Positions 24,333 through 33,582 of a stretch of 38,068 nt of DNA are shown in pieces. The position numbers were made by a program, and so were the translations under genes. This DNA is from an uncultured Gammaproteobacteria bacterium (lineage in GTDB: Bacteria; Pseudomonadota; Gammaproteobacteria; Poriferisulfidales; GCA-002705445). Under the pieces are notes generated by a model that made no database searches, was not told the DNA's origin, and saw only the letters and a list, made by a program, of their open reading frames with translations. Position 1 is the stretch's first letter; the number at the start of each line of letters is the position of its first letter. The stretch is from positions 1 through 38,068 of the forward strand of contig CAJWEM010000008.1 of NCBI GenBank assembly GCA_913031205.1, given 5' to 3'.

Positions 24333-25499
24333 TTATATTAAATCTTTTATTTTTGAAACTTGATCAGTCCGTTCCCAGGAAAGATCTAAATCATTCCTAC
24401 CAAAGTGACCATATGAAGCGGTTGGTTTATAGATAGGATTTAATAAGTCTAGCATATTAATTATACCCCAAGGACGCAAGTCAAAAACATCATTTATTAT
24501 ATGTACAATCTTGTCTTCCTCTTTGGTAGATGTTCCAAATGTATCTATACTGATTGAAGTGGGTTTTGCTACACCAATTGCATAAGATATTTGAATTTCA
24601 CACTTCTTTGCAAGACCAGCAGCAACTATATTCTTTGCAACATACCTAGCAGCATAAGCAGCTGATCTGTCTACCTTACTAGGGTCTTTTCCTGAAAAAG
24701 CCCCACCTCCGTGTCTTGCCATACCACCGTATGTATCGACTATTATTTTTCTGCCAGTAAGGCCGCAATCACCTACGGGACCACCAATTTCAAAAGACCC
24801 GGTAGGATTAACGTGGATTATAGTATCCTTTGTAAGGTAATTTTTTGGTAAGACTTTACTAATTACCTCTTCAACTACATATTCTTTTATTTCATTTTGA
24901 TTAACATCCGGAGAATGTTGAGTTGAAACAACAATTGTATCAATAGAATCAATTTGATCATCTATGTATTTAAATGTTACTTGACTCTTTGCGTCAGGCC
25001 TCAACCAAGCAACATCTTTGGCTTTTCTTAGCTCTGCTAATTTATGAACTAATCTATGAGAATAAGTTATTGGCGCAGGCATTAAAACGTCTGTTTCATC
25101 ATTTGCATAACCAAACATTAGTCCTTGATCTCCAGCGCCTTGATCTTCGTCATTTTGCCTATCGACACCTTGAGCAATATCTTTAGATTGCAGTCCGATT
25201 TTGTTTACAAATTCTACTGTACCTGCATCGAATCCCAAATCTTCAGAATCATAACCAATGTCTCTAATAGTCTCTCTAACCACTTCTTCATAATCAATTT
25301 TTGCGGCTGTGGTAATTTCTCCGCCAATTATTACAACTCCTTTTGAACCTTCTTCTGATTTGACAAGGCTTTCACAAGCTACTCTCGCTTTTTTATCTTG
25401 CGAAATGACAGCATCTAATATTGCATCAGAGACTTGGTCACATAATTTATCTGGATGGCCTTCAGAAACTGACTCAGATGTGAAAACTTTTGTAGTCAT
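24333..25499 (-). CDS. metK: S-adenosylmethionine synthetase
   Basis: This 388-residue enzyme makes SAM from methionine and [35 protein letters not shown] and the phosphate-binding [16 protein letters not shown] are all present. Length equals the family norm (about 384). It is followed by ahcY. The 36-nt gap upstream of it is too short to hold a SAM riboswitch, so unlike metX it is not controlled that way. In many gammaproteobacteria metK lies near gshB and rsmE, as it does here. Confidence 0.97.
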   Translation of the reverse strand: MTTKVFTSESVSEGHPDKLCDQVSDAILDAVISQDKKARVACESLVKSEEGSKGVVIIGGEITTAAKIDYEEVVRETIRDIGYDSEDLGFDAGTVEFVNKIGLQSKDIAQGVDRQNDEDQGAGDQGLMFGYANDETDVLMPAPITYSHRLVHKLAELRKAKDVAWLRPDAKSQVTFKYIDDQIDSIDTIVVSTQHSPDVNQNEIKEYVVEEVISKVLPKNYLTKDTIIHVNPTGSFEIGGPVGDCGLTGRKIIVDTYGGMARHGGGAFSGKDPSKVDRSAAYAARYVAKNIVAAGLAKKCEIQISYAIGVAKPTSISIDTFGTSTKEEDKIVHIINDVFDLRPWGIINMLDLLNPIYKPTASYGHFGRNDLDLSWERTDQVSKIKDLI

Positions 25500-25535
25500 G
25501 TAATTTTTCCTAGTTTTATAGAAATAATATCATAA

Positions 25536-26522
25536 TCATTTTTTCTGAGCTATAAATATAGCTCTATAAAAAGAACTATAACCCTCTATCGTATTTCCAT
25601 TTGGAAGAATAAAGTCCTTTAAACTTTTGCCAGTCATCCATTTTGTTGAACGCTGCTCATTAACATCAGTTTCGGAGTAATCGACACACTCAATATTTTT
25701 GAAACCATTTTCATTTAATAAATTTAATACATTTTTCTCCTTAAAAATTACTCCGATATTTTTCATTCCTGCAAAAGTTTTTCCTTTTTCTATTCGTATA
25801 TCGGTATCACCTTTAGTAATTATAGTTTCAAGAATAGTGGTTCCATTCCTCTTCAATAATCTTCCTATGGTTTCAATATGTTGAGCGGGATTTTTTGAAT
25901 GATATAGAATACCCATTGATAAAACCAAATCAAAATCAATTTTATTATTAAAGTTTTCAACATTACTAGGTATCACTAAAATATTTTGGATCATTTTTGC
26001 ATAAATTTTAGTTGCTAAAAATTGCATTATATACAATGGTGTTTTCTCAACTCCAAGAACTATTTCGGGATTAAGCTCCAACAGCTTATATGAATAATAA
26101 CCGTTACTACAACCTATATCGCAGATTCGCATACCTTCTTTTTGTGGTAAAAAAGATTTAATTCTCTCCCATTTTTTGTCTGATCTCCATTCAGAATCGA
26201 TTTCGGTTTTAAAGATTAAAAATGGGCCCTTTCGCCAAGGAGATAATTTTAAAAGATTTTCCTCTAGGATTTTTTTTTCAGATTCAAGAATCTCATTTGG
26301 TCTTCCAATTTGAATTGCATGCCTTGAATAATCCAAAAAATTTGTCTCAATATTTGGTAATGAATTTAAAATATTGATCCAACTTTCCAAAGTTCCATGA
26401 GAATTAAAATTTACATTTTTTTGAAAACAGTCAAACAAATAATCATATTCAATCAGAGTATTCTTTGAATAAAGTTCTTTGTTTCTAAAAAATGATAATA
26501 TATTTATTTTACCAATACCCAA
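25536..26522 (-). CDS. cmoB: tRNA U34 carboxymethyltransferase CmoB
   Basis: This 328-residue enzyme transfers a carboxymethyl group from carboxy-SAM to 5-hydroxyuridine-34 of tRNAs to give cmo5U, which widens wobble decoding. LSPWRKGPF, DSEWRSDKKWERI, the Rossmann ICDIGCSNGYYSYK, GVEKTPLYIMQF and the DLVLSMGILYHSKNP block are typical CmoB, and length matches E. coli (323). The start lies inside cmoA (19-nt overlap), so substrate maker and user are co-translated. Confidence 0.95.
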   Translation of the reverse strand: MGIGKINILSFFRNKELYSKNTLIEYDYLFDCFQKNVNFNSHGTLESWINILNSLPNIETNFLDYSRHAIQIGRPNEILESEKKILEENLLKLSPWRKGPFLIFKTEIDSEWRSDKKWERIKSFLPQKEGMRICDIGCSNGYYSYKLLELNPEIVLGVEKTPLYIMQFLATKIYAKMIQNILVIPSNVENFNNKIDFDLVLSMGILYHSKNPAQHIETIGRLLKRNGTTILETIITKGDTDIRIEKGKTFAGMKNIGVIFKEKNVLNLLNENGFKNIECVDYSETDVNEQRSTKWMTGKSLKDFILPNGNTIEGYSSFYRAIFIAQKK

Positions 26523-27217
26523 GATACAAAATTATAACATTGAAACCACTTATAAAAACTATTACAGCCAATTTCCATAAATCTCTCTTCGTGCTGTTTT
26601 TCACTCTCTATCTTCATAGTATTTTTTAAAGCAATCTTTTTTCTATCAATTTCTTCCTGTGAATATCCTTTATTTTGTTTAAAAAAATCATGAAAACTTT
26701 TTGAAAAATCGTCATCGTTTTTTTTATTATTTATAATTTTTTCAGTGAGAATTATTACTCCTTTATTATTAATTTTCCTAAAAAATTCTCTTAGTAATTC
26801 TGTTCTTTTATCGATAGAAATAAATTGAAGAGTTAGGTTAAGGATTATTACTGATGAATTTATAATATCAGTGTCTAAAATATCAGATCTTATAAATTCT
26901 ATATTTTTATTATTAATATTATTCCCACAAGCTTTGATCATTGACTCTGATGAATCAATAGCAAAAATAGTGCCAGTTAAATCTTCAATCTTTTCCGAAA
27001 CTGAAATTGAGCATGCGCCAAGAGAACATCCAAGATCATAAATGTTTGAATTTGGTTGGTAAAATTTCTTTGCTATATAACCAATGTTATCAATTAAAAA
27101 TTCATATCCGGGCACAGATCTATGAACCATATCTTCAAAAACGTTGGTTACATCATTGTCGAAAATGAACTTGTGATTATTAGGAATATCTTTGTTGTAA
27201 AGGTTATCTTTTTTCAT
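26504..27217 (-). CDS. cmoA: Carboxy-SAM synthase CmoA
   Basis: This enzyme makes carboxy-S-adenosylmethionine from SAM and prephenate. The 237 residues align closely with E. coli CmoA (247): FDNDVTNVFEDMVHRSVPGY, YDLGCSLGACSISV, AIDSSESMI, LNLTLQFI, and the final FYKWFQCYNF. It overlaps cmoB by 19 nt and is 11 nt from pfk. Use of SAM links it functionally to metK three genes downstream. Confidence 0.95.
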   Translation of the reverse strand: MKKDNLYNKDIPNNHKFIFDNDVTNVFEDMVHRSVPGYEFLIDNIGYIAKKFYQPNSNIYDLGCSLGACSISVSEKIEDLTGTIFAIDSSESMIKACGNNINNKNIEFIRSDILDTDIINSSVIILNLTLQFISIDKRTELLREFFRKINNKGVIILTEKIINNKKNDDDFSKSFHDFFKQNKGYSQEEIDRKKIALKNTMKIESEKQHEERFMEIGCNSFYKWFQCYNFVSWVLVK

Positions 27218-27228
27218 TGGTTTTAAAA

Positions 27229-28482
27229 TTATAATTTTTTCTTTTTCACCATTTTATTTTTAAATTCGGAATAAACAGGCATGCCTTTGTTGAACTTTGG
27301 AAAATTTTCCCCGTCAATCAGTGGGGTTAAGTATTTTCTACAAGAGTTTGTAATATGATATCCATCTGAACTTATAAATTTTGATGGTAATTTTTTTTCA
27401 ACATTAGCAACTTTAGATAACGGTACTTTTGTTAACTTCCATTTGTAAGGATTTTCAGAAACTCTTTTTGTAGATGCCATTACTGCGTTTTCTCCTTTAA
27501 TTGCTAAGTCAACTGCATAAGCCCCTAGAGCATATGCTTGTTCTACATCAGTTTGAGACGCTATGTGACGAGCTGATCTTTGAAGATAATCTGCTACAGC
27601 CCAATGACATTTATAGCCTTTTTTTGTTTTAATCAATTCAGCAAGAAATGGTGCAACTCCGCCTAATTGAGAGTGACCAAATGCGTCTTTTAAACCACTT
27701 TCTGCAAGAAATTTTCCTTTTTTATTCTTTACCCCCTCTGAAGCAACGATTACACAAAAACCATGTTTACTGATTGTGGACTGAACATTATTTAAAAAAT
27801 TTTTCTCATCAAAAAGGATTTCGGGAAACAAAATTATATGCGGAGGTTTTTTTCGTGATTCATTTGCGAGCGCCGATGAGGCAGCAATCCATCCAGCATG
27901 ACGACCCATAACTTCCAGAATAAAAACCTTCGTTGAGGTTGCGCACATTGAGGCAACGTCTAGCCCTGCTTCAAGAGTTGATATTGCGGTATATTTGGCA
28001 ACAGAGCCAAAGCCTGGGCAAAAATCAATTAAAGGTAAATCGTTATCCACAGTCTTTGGAATTCCGATACATTGAATATCAAAATTATTTATCTGACAGA
28101 ATTTTGCAATTTTATTTGAGGTATCTTGAGAATCCCCACCTCCATTATAAAAAAAATAGCCAATGTCATGTGCCGAAAACACATCCAGAAGTTTTTTATA
28201 ATCAGTTTCATCATCATTAAAATCTTTTAACTTATATCTACAAGAGCCAAAAATTCCCCCTGGCGTATTTTTAAGATTACTTATATCAGTCTTACTCTCA
28301 TAACTTGTATCTATTAATTCTTGTTTTAGGGCCCCCAAAATTCCATTTTTGCCAGCGTATAGCTTATTAAAATATTTTTTATTTTTCCGAACGGCTTCGA
28401 TTACACCGCATGCACTCGCATTTATTACAGCTGTGACACCACCAGATTGAGCATAAAATGCGTTTCTTTTTTTCTTTTTCAT
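27229..28482 (-). CDS. pfp: Phosphofructokinase, PPi-dependent type
   Basis: This 417-residue phosphofructokinase interconverts fructose 6-phosphate and fructose 1,6-bisphosphate. The nucleotide site reads NGGGDSQDTS (113-122), and PKTVDND (142-148) carries Lys143. In this family Lys at that position and an Asp in the GGDD-like motif mark use of pyrophosphate rather than ATP. MGRHAGWIA (192-200) binds the sugar phosphate. PPi enzymes are reversible; in thiotrophic symbionts and methylotrophs they are thought to serve in a modified Calvin or ribulose monophosphate cycle. It diverges from adk. Confidence 0.9.
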   Translation of the reverse strand: MKKKKRNAFYAQSGGVTAVINASACGVIEAVRKNKKYFNKLYAGKNGILGALKQELIDTSYESKTDISNLKNTPGGIFGSCRYKLKDFNDDETDYKKLLDVFSAHDIGYFFYNGGGDSQDTSNKIAKFCQINNFDIQCIGIPKTVDNDLPLIDFCPGFGSVAKYTAISTLEAGLDVASMCATSTKVFILEVMGRHAGWIAASSALANESRKKPPHIILFPEILFDEKNFLNNVQSTISKHGFCVIVASEGVKNKKGKFLAESGLKDAFGHSQLGGVAPFLAELIKTKKGYKCHWAVADYLQRSARHIASQTDVEQAYALGAYAVDLAIKGENAVMASTKRVSENPYKWKLTKVPLSKVANVEKKLPSKFISSDGYHITNSCRKYLTPLIDGENFPKFNKGMPVYSEFKNKMVKKKKL

Positions 28483-28649
28483 TGGAATATTTTTTTATTT
28501 ATTAAGTTATTTTAACATAGTCAGGAAGTGTTGGAAGTAATCTAAAAGTGCTTTTTTTATAGGTTTATATACTTTACTTATTTGATAATTAATATTTCTA
28601 AGGTAATATCAAGTTCATAAATCATAATAAAAAATCAGAAGGCAACTAA

Positions 28650-29294
28650 ATGCAAATTATTCTATTAGGTGCTCCAGGGGCAGGTAAAGGAACACAAGCA
28701 AAATTTATCTCGGAACATTTAAATATTCCACAAATATCAACTGGCGATATGCTAAGAAATTCTGTGGCCAAAAAAACAGATCTTGGTTTAAAAGCAAAAG
28801 TTCTTATGGAAAAAGGAGAGTTAGTTCCAGACGAACTTATTCTTGATTTAGTAAAAGATAGAATAAATGAAGACGATTGTTCCAATGGTTTTTTATTTGA
28901 CGGTTTTCCACGAACTTTGGAACAAGCTAAAGCGCTGCAAATGAGAGGAGTTAAAATTGATTGTGTAATTGAGATAATGGTAGATGATAAAGAAATTATA
29001 GAAAGAATGAGCGGAAGAAGAGTTCATTCAGCATCCGGTAGGACCTACCATATAAAACACAACCCACCTAAGAAAGAGAACATTGACGATGAAACTGGGG
29101 AACCATTAATTCAAAGGGCCGATGATAATGAAGAAACGGTCAAAAAAAGGCTTGAAATTTATCATGAGCAAACTTCACCATTGATTGATTTTTATAAAAA
29201 AGCTGCCCAAATTGAAAATGGAAACAAATACGTTGAAATTAATGGTATTGGAGAAATTTTAAGTATCCAAGAGCAAATAATAAGCTCCCTTTAA
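28650..29294 (+). CDS. adk: Adenylate kinase
   Basis: This enzyme converts ATP + AMP to 2 ADP. It is 214 residues, identical to E. coli Adk. The P-loop [13 protein letters not shown] (8-20 region), AMP-site [19 protein letters not shown] and [13 protein letters not shown] with the long LID domain are visible. The LID lacks zinc cysteines and uses the hydrogen-bond network of the enteric type. It has an AAGG ribosome binding site about 10 nt upstream. It diverges from pfk. Confidence 0.97.
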   Translation: MQIILLGAPGAGKGTQAKFISEHLNIPQISTGDMLRNSVAKKTDLGLKAKVLMEKGELVPDELILDLVKDRINEDDCSNGFLFDGFPRTLEQAKALQMRGVKIDCVIEIMVDDKEIIERMSGRRVHSASGRTYHIKHNPPKKENIDDETGEPLIQRADDNEETVKKRLEIYHEQTSPLIDFYKKAAQIENGNKYVEINGIGEILSIQEQIISSL

Positions 29295-29311
29295 AGATAC
29301 TAATACTTGTA

Positions 29312-29336
29312 TATGATGGTTATCTTAGCTATCATA
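29312..29336 (+). promoter_or_regulatory. Hairpin in the rplM leader (candidate L13 autoregulatory site)
   Basis: TATGATGG and CTATCATA pair over 8 bp (one G-U) around a 9-nt loop, ending about 10 nt before the AAGGA ribosome binding site of rplM. In E. coli the rplM-rpsI operon is autorepressed by L13 through a structure in its leader. This hairpin is the obvious local candidate, but the resemblance is by position, not by proven sequence match. Confidence 0.5.
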
Positions 29337-29360
29337 CGCCACCTGAAGGAATTTATTGAA

Positions 29361-29798
29361 ATGATGACAAAATCAACAATTAGTGCGAAAAAAGAAACCG
29401 TTGAAAGAGATTGGTACGTGATCGACGCAACCGATAAGGTTTTAGGACGCCTTTCGACAGAAATCGCAGATATGTTAAGGGGCAAAAAAAAGCCATGTTA
29501 CACTCCACACGTTGATACAGGTGACCATGTTGTAGTTATCAACGCTGAAAAAGTGAAAGTAACTGGTAATAAATTCAATGACAAAATGTATTACAAGCAT
29601 TCTGGATATATAGGAAATTTAAAATCTATAAACTTTTCAAAACTCCAAGCGAAGAGACCTGAACAGATTATTGAAAAAGCAGTAAAAGGAATGATGCCAA
29701 AAAATAGACTTGGCAGTGCCATGATAAAGAAACTTCATGTTTATAAAGGCCCACAACACAATCATCAAGCTCAAAAACCAATAGTAAAGGAATTATAA
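29361..29798 (+). CDS. rplM: Large ribosomal subunit protein L13
   Basis: This 145-residue early-assembly protein of the 50S subunit has [36 protein letters not shown] and [12 protein letters not shown], all L13 signatures. The frame is open 18 codons further upstream, through the leader hairpin, but the ATG at 29361 has an AAGGA at a 10-nt spacing and gives the usual 142-145 residue size. rpsI follows after 1 nt, forming the universal L13-S9 operon. Confidence 0.97.
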   Translation: MMTKSTISAKKETVERDWYVIDATDKVLGRLSTEIADMLRGKKKPCYTPHVDTGDHVVVINAEKVKVTGNKFNDKMYYKHSGYIGNLKSINFSKLQAKRPEQIIEKAVKGMMPKNRLGSAMIKKLHVYKGPQHNHQAQKPIVKEL

Positions 29799-29799
29799 A

Positions 29800-30189
29800 G
29801 TGGAAAACGTATTTTACTCGACTGGAAGAAGAAAAGAATCAACTGCAAGAGTTTTTCTATCAAAAGGTTCTGGGAAAATTACAGTCAACGCAAATCCTTT
29901 AGAAAAGTACTTTGGAAGAAAAACCAGTATTATGGTTGTGAAGCAAGCTTTAGAACTTACTGATACATTAGATAAAACTGACATCAAAATAACTGTAAAA
30001 GGTGGCGGTTCATCTGGACAAGCTGGTGCGATAAAACTTGGAATAGCTCGGGCTCTATTGAAATTTGATGACACTCTAAGACCTCTTCTTAAAAAAAATG
30101 GATTCCTTACCAGAGACTCTAGAGTTGTCGAAAGAAAAAAAGTTGGTCTCAGAAAAGCAAGAAAAGATATTCAATACTCGAAGAGATAA
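29800..30189 (+). CDS. rpsI: Small ribosomal subunit protein S9
   Basis: This 129-residue 30S protein has the N-terminal [16 protein letters not shown], the [19 protein letters not shown] block, and the basic end [15 protein letters not shown] whose final arginine reaches the P-site tRNA. The start is GTG at 29800, with AAGGA at 29786-29791. It is the last gene of the L13 operon and meets the convergent DUF3429 gene after 3 nt; no separate terminator is evident. Confidence 0.97.
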   Translation: MENVFYSTGRRKESTARVFLSKGSGKITVNANPLEKYFGRKTSIMVVKQALELTDTLDKTDIKITVKGGGSSGQAGAIKLGIARALLKFDDTLRPLLKKNGFLTRDSRVVERKKVGLRKARKDIQYSKR

Positions 30190-30192
30190 TCA

Positions 30193-30609
30193 TCACATTA
30201 GATAAATATGCATGTACATTACACTTGTAGTGATTAATGTTCTCATGGCTAAGTAAACATACAAACCTTTATCTCGATACATTAATATGATGTCTATCAT
30301 CCATGCGATTAGATAACCCACAGTAAGAATCTGAAGTTGATATGGAAAGTTCGCAAACATTGCTCCAAAAGCTATCACTGAAGGCGTTACGCTCAAGATA
30401 AATACATTTGGGTCTTTTTCGTTAATGTTTCTTCCCCAATTTATTGCACCTATAAAAGATAATATAATTGCACTATAATGGACAAAAATTGCTAGACCTA
30501 CTTCAAAATCATAATTTTCAAGGTAATAAATTGCAAAAACAAATGGCACTAGCCCAGAAAGCATTAAAGCTAAGGATGTTTTACTTGAGAATTTTTGTTT
30601 AGCTAACAT
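30193..30609 (-). CDS. DUF3429 membrane protein
   Basis: This 138-residue protein has about five hydrophobic segments and carries the HYSAIILSFIGAINWGRNI block characteristic of DUF3429 proteins. It belongs to an uncharacterised family of small inner-membrane proteins. It lies alone on the minus strand between rpsI and the FmdB-like gene, so context gives no functional clue. Confidence 0.8.
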   Translation of the reverse strand: MLAKQKFSSKTSLALMLSGLVPFVFAIYYLENYDFEVGLAIFVHYSAIILSFIGAINWGRNINEKDPNVFILSVTPSVIAFGAMFANFPYQLQILTVGYLIAWMIDIILMYRDKGLYVYLAMRTLITTSVMYMHIYLM

Positions 30610-30654
30610 AGTAATTATTTTAAACTGTTAATTTTTTATTGGAAGCGAGAAATT

Positions 30655-30879
30655 ATGCCAATATATGAATATCAATGCGAAGGGTGTGGTCATCAATTCG
30701 ATATCATTCAAAAAATATCGGACGAGAAGCTCACGCTTTGTGAAGAATGTAATCAACATAAACTTAGGAAACTTGTTACCTCGGCAGGATTTAAACTAAA
30801 AGGAACCGGTTGGTATGAAACTGACTTCAAAAACAATAAAAAAAAAGAAAAGACAACGGATAAGAAGACAAAAAAATAA
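30655..30879 (+). CDS. FmdB-type zinc ribbon protein
   Basis: This 74-residue protein begins MPIYEYQCEGCGHQF and has two CxxC pairs, Cys8/Cys11 and Cys29/Cys32, making a zinc ribbon of the FmdB/CxxC_CxxC_SSSS family. The C-terminus is a lysine-rich tail (from about residue 61). The original FmdB was proposed as a regulator of formamidase, but the role in general is unknown. The next gene begins 9 nt downstream. Confidence 0.85.
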   Translation: MPIYEYQCEGCGHQFDIIQKISDEKLTLCEECNQHKLRKLVTSAGFKLKGTGWYETDFKNNKKKEKTTDKKTKK

Positions 30880-30888
30880 TTAATTATT

Positions 30889-31932
30889 ATGATTTACTCA
30901 AAGCTTGGCCATACAGATATTGAAGTTAGCAAAATATGTTTGGGAACAATGACTTTTGGTGAACAAAATACTGAAGCAGAAGCGCATGCTCAATTAGATT
31001 TCGCTTTGGACAATGGAGTTAACTTCATTGATACAGCTGAAATGTACCCTGTCCCACCCAAACAAAAAACACAAGGTTTAACTGAAAAGTTTATTGGGTC
31101 TTGGCTTAATAAAACTAAAAAAAGAGATAAGGTAATTATTGCCTCAAAAGTGACAGGCCCGGCTCCAGATTTTGATTATATTCGCAAGCCTCTAAAAATT
31201 GATAAAAAAAATATAGAAATCGCTATTGAGGAGAATCTAAAACGTTTAAACACAGATTACATTGATTTGTATCAAATCCATTGGCCCCAAAGAGAAACAA
31301 ATTATTTTGGAGAATTAAACTATAAATACTCGAAAGAAAATAAGAATATTATCATTGATAATATAAATGAAAGTTATGAAGCTCTTAACTTACTAGTTAC
31401 AAAAGGAAAAATAAGATCTATTGGTTTATCAAATGACACATCATGGGGTACTATGAAATTCATTGAAATTGCTAATTCAAAATCTTTCTCAAAGATTGTA
31501 ACTGTGCAAAATCCTTATAGTCTACTCAATAGGTTATATGAAATAAATATGGCTGAAATTGCCGAAATTGAAAATGTAAAACTTCTAGCTTATTCGCCTC
31601 TTGGGTTTGGTGTACTCACTGGAAAATATTTAAATGACTCACCAAAAAATGCAAGGCTAACCATTTGGAATAGGTTTAATAGATACAGTAATAAATATTG
31701 TAAAGAAGCAACTGTAAAATACGTTAATCTTGCAAGGAAATATGACCTAACCCCCACACAGTTAGCTTTAGCTTTTGTTAACAATCAACCGTTTGTTGCT
31801 AGCAACATAATAGGAGCAACAAATATCTCACAACTTAAGGAAAATATTGAAAGTATCAATATTAGTCTTAATGAAGAAATAAAAAACGAAATAGATGCGA
31901 TAAATTTAAGTCACCCAAATCCCGCCCCTTAA
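30889..31932 (+). CDS. tas: Aldo/keto reductase, Tas-like
   Basis: This 347-residue NADPH-dependent oxidoreductase is within one residue of E. coli Tas. The catalytic tetrad is visible: Asp and Tyr in NFIDTAEMYP, Lys in IIASKVTGP, His in YQIHWPQR. RSIGLSNDTSWG and the NPYSLLNR block also match Tas. Substrate is unknown; the E. coli protein was noted for a link to tyrosine auxotrophy suppression. It is directly followed by the pseudouridine synthase with no gap. Confidence 0.88.
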   Translation: MIYSKLGHTDIEVSKICLGTMTFGEQNTEAEAHAQLDFALDNGVNFIDTAEMYPVPPKQKTQGLTEKFIGSWLNKTKKRDKVIIASKVTGPAPDFDYIRKPLKIDKKNIEIAIEENLKRLNTDYIDLYQIHWPQRETNYFGELNYKYSKENKNIIIDNINESYEALNLLVTKGKIRSIGLSNDTSWGTMKFIEIANSKSFSKIVTVQNPYSLLNRLYEINMAEIAEIENVKLLAYSPLGFGVLTGKYLNDSPKNARLTIWNRFNRYSNKYCKEATVKYVNLARKYDLTPTQLALAFVNNQPFVASNIIGATNISQLKENIESINISLNEEIKNEIDAINLSHPNPAP

Positions 31933-32607
31933 ATGAGAATATCTAAATTCATAGCTCATACAGGATTATGCTCAAGGCGTGAAGCTGAAAAATTAATTAT
32001 TGATAGAAAGGTTAAAATAAATGAAAAGTTATGTGAGGACTTATCATATAAAGTAAAAGAAAAGGATAAAGTTTTTGTTAATGGGAGAAAAATAAATCTT
32101 CAAGGTAGCGTTGATTTGTATATTTTAAATAAACCTAGGGGATATATAACTTCAAAAGTAGGGCAAAATCAAAGGAAAACTGTATATGATCTTTTGCCAA
32201 AGAATAAACAAAATCTTATAACTATTGGGCGTCTTGATTACAACACTGAAGGTTTACTACTTTTTACTAATAATGGAGATGTTGCTAGGGAGTATGAGCT
32301 TCCAAAAAATAAAATAAAAAGAACATACAAAGTAAAAGTATTTGGGAATGTGAAGAATTCATATATCTTACAAATTCAACGTGGTGTTAAAATAAATGGT
32401 ATTTCACATCGAGTGGATAAAATTGCTTTGGTTAAAAAGCTAAAAACAAACAACTGGTTTAAAATTGAATTAAGTGAAGGCAAAAATAGAGAAATAAGAA
32501 AAATTTTTGAGAAATTTAATTTAACCGTCAACAGAATTATTAGAACGAATTACGGGGAATACTCTATTGGGAAAATTAAGTCAGGAGAGTTTAGAAAGGT
32601 AAAATAA
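31933..32607 (+). CDS. RsuA/RluB-family pseudouridine synthase
   Basis: This 224-residue enzyme isomerises uridine in rRNA. Residues 1-50 form an S4 RNA-binding domain (RISKFIAHTGLCSRREAEKLI). The catalytic domain has LNKPRGYITS and GRLDYNTEGLLLFTNNG with the catalytic Asp. The S4 start resembles RluB (23S U2605), but it lacks the long RluB C-terminus; RsuA is also 231 residues. I therefore leave the symbol open. Its start follows the tas stop directly. Confidence 0.9.
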   Translation: MRISKFIAHTGLCSRREAEKLIIDRKVKINEKLCEDLSYKVKEKDKVFVNGRKINLQGSVDLYILNKPRGYITSKVGQNQRKTVYDLLPKNKQNLITIGRLDYNTEGLLLFTNNGDVAREYELPKNKIKRTYKVKVFGNVKNSYILQIQRGVKINGISHRVDKIALVKKLKTNNWFKIELSEGKNREIRKIFEKFNLTVNRIIRTNYGEYSIGKIKSGEFRKVK

Positions 32608-32616
32608 CTTATGAAT

Positions 32617-33285
32617 TTAATTATCTTTCTTAAGCTCTGATACACCATCGTCGCTACTAATCAATACTTGGTCTGCACCTCTTTCTGCAAAGAGACCAAC
32701 TGTAACGACTCCTGGGATCTGATTTAGCTTTCTCTCAAGTTCTATTGGCTCCATAATTTCTAAATGACTTACGTCTAATATGACATTTTCATTGTCTGTT
32801 ACAAAGCCATCTCTCCAAGATGGCATGCCTTTGTGCTTAATAATTTCTCTTGCTACAAAAGATCTAGCCATTGGAAGTACTTCAATAGGGAGTGGAAATT
32901 TGCCTAAAATATTAACAATTTTTGAATCATCAACTATGCATAAAAATTTTTTTGATGCATTCGCAATTATTTTTTCTCTTGTGAGAGCACCACCACCACC
33001 TTTTATAAGTTGTAGCCTACTATTCACTTCATCTGCGCCATCAACGTATAATGGAATATCACTTACATCATTTAAGTCGTAAACCCTTATTCCATTTGCC
33101 TCTAATTTTTGTTGCGTAGATATCGAACTTGCAACTGCTCCTGAAATTTTATTTTTTATAGGTTTTAAAAGTTCAATAAAGCAGTCGACAGTTGACCCTG
33201 TGCCAACACCTAATAAGTCATCATACTCTATGAACTCGATTGCTGCTCTTGCCACAGCCTGTTTTTTTGATTCTGTTTTACTCAT
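32617..33285 (-). CDS. rpiA: Ribose-5-phosphate isomerase A
   Basis: This 222-residue enzyme interconverts ribose 5-phosphate and ribulose 5-phosphate, feeding nucleotide synthesis and the Calvin or pentose-phosphate cycles. The phosphate site [22 protein letters not shown] and [14 protein letters not shown] are diagnostic. Length matches E. coli (219). It converges with the pseudouridine synthase (9 nt) and diverges from the small conserved gene. Confidence 0.97.
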   Translation of the reverse strand: MSKTESKKQAVARAAIEFIEYDDLLGVGTGSTVDCFIELLKPIKNKISGAVASSISTQQKLEANGIRVYDLNDVSDIPLYVDGADEVNSRLQLIKGGGGALTREKIIANASKKFLCIVDDSKIVNILGKFPLPIEVLPMARSFVAREIIKHKGMPSWRDGFVTDNENVILDVSHLEIMEPIELERKLNQIPGVVTVGLFAERGADQVLISSDDGVSELKKDN

Positions 33286-33316
33286 TAATTTTTAACCATA
33301 CAAGTCTGAAGTGTAT

Positions 33317-33322
33317 TATAAT
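33317..33322 (+). promoter_or_regulatory. -10 box suggesting a leaderless transcript
   Basis: A perfect TATAAT ends 6 nt before the ATG at 33329. A transcript started by it would begin at or next to that ATG. No convincing -35 is seen at 16-18 nt upstream, and no ribosome binding site precedes the start. Confidence 0.35.
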
Positions 33323-33328
33323 TCATAT

Positions 33329-33559
33329 ATGCCATACTTTGTATTTAAATATCAGGATAAAAAATTCAGATCGGTAGATCATATCGATACTTTTGATACG
33401 TACAAAGAGGCAAAAAATCTTGCAAAAGATCTTAGAAAAAAACACTCACCAAATAACCCAAATGCATATAAAGTTGTATTTGCCGAAGACATGCTAGAAG
33501 CTGAAATGCTTATTTTAGAGAAAAGAGACGCTCCTATTTTAAAAGAATGGGAAAAATGA
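33329..33559 (+). CDS. Small conserved protein of unknown function
   Basis: This 76-residue soluble protein begins MPYFVFKY and has the segments TFDTYKEAKNLAKDLRKK, VVFAEDMLEAEMLILEKR and PILKEW. I recognise the general type as a small conserved hypothetical found in several sulfur- and ammonia-oxidising proteobacteria, but cannot name a function. The ATG at 33329 is preferred to a GTG 6 codons upstream, because the intervening codons overlap a -10 box. It precedes chrA by 23 nt. Confidence 0.7.
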   Translation: MPYFVFKYQDKKFRSVDHIDTFDTYKEAKNLAKDLRKKHSPNNPNAYKVVFAEDMLEAEMLILEKRDAPILKEWEK

Positions 33560-33582
33560 ATCCTGTTAAAAAAAATTAAATT

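Noticed and set aside
25500-25535. SAM riboswitch ahead of metK
   Set aside because: The gap to cmoB is only 36 nt, with none of the SAM-II or SAM-I landmarks.
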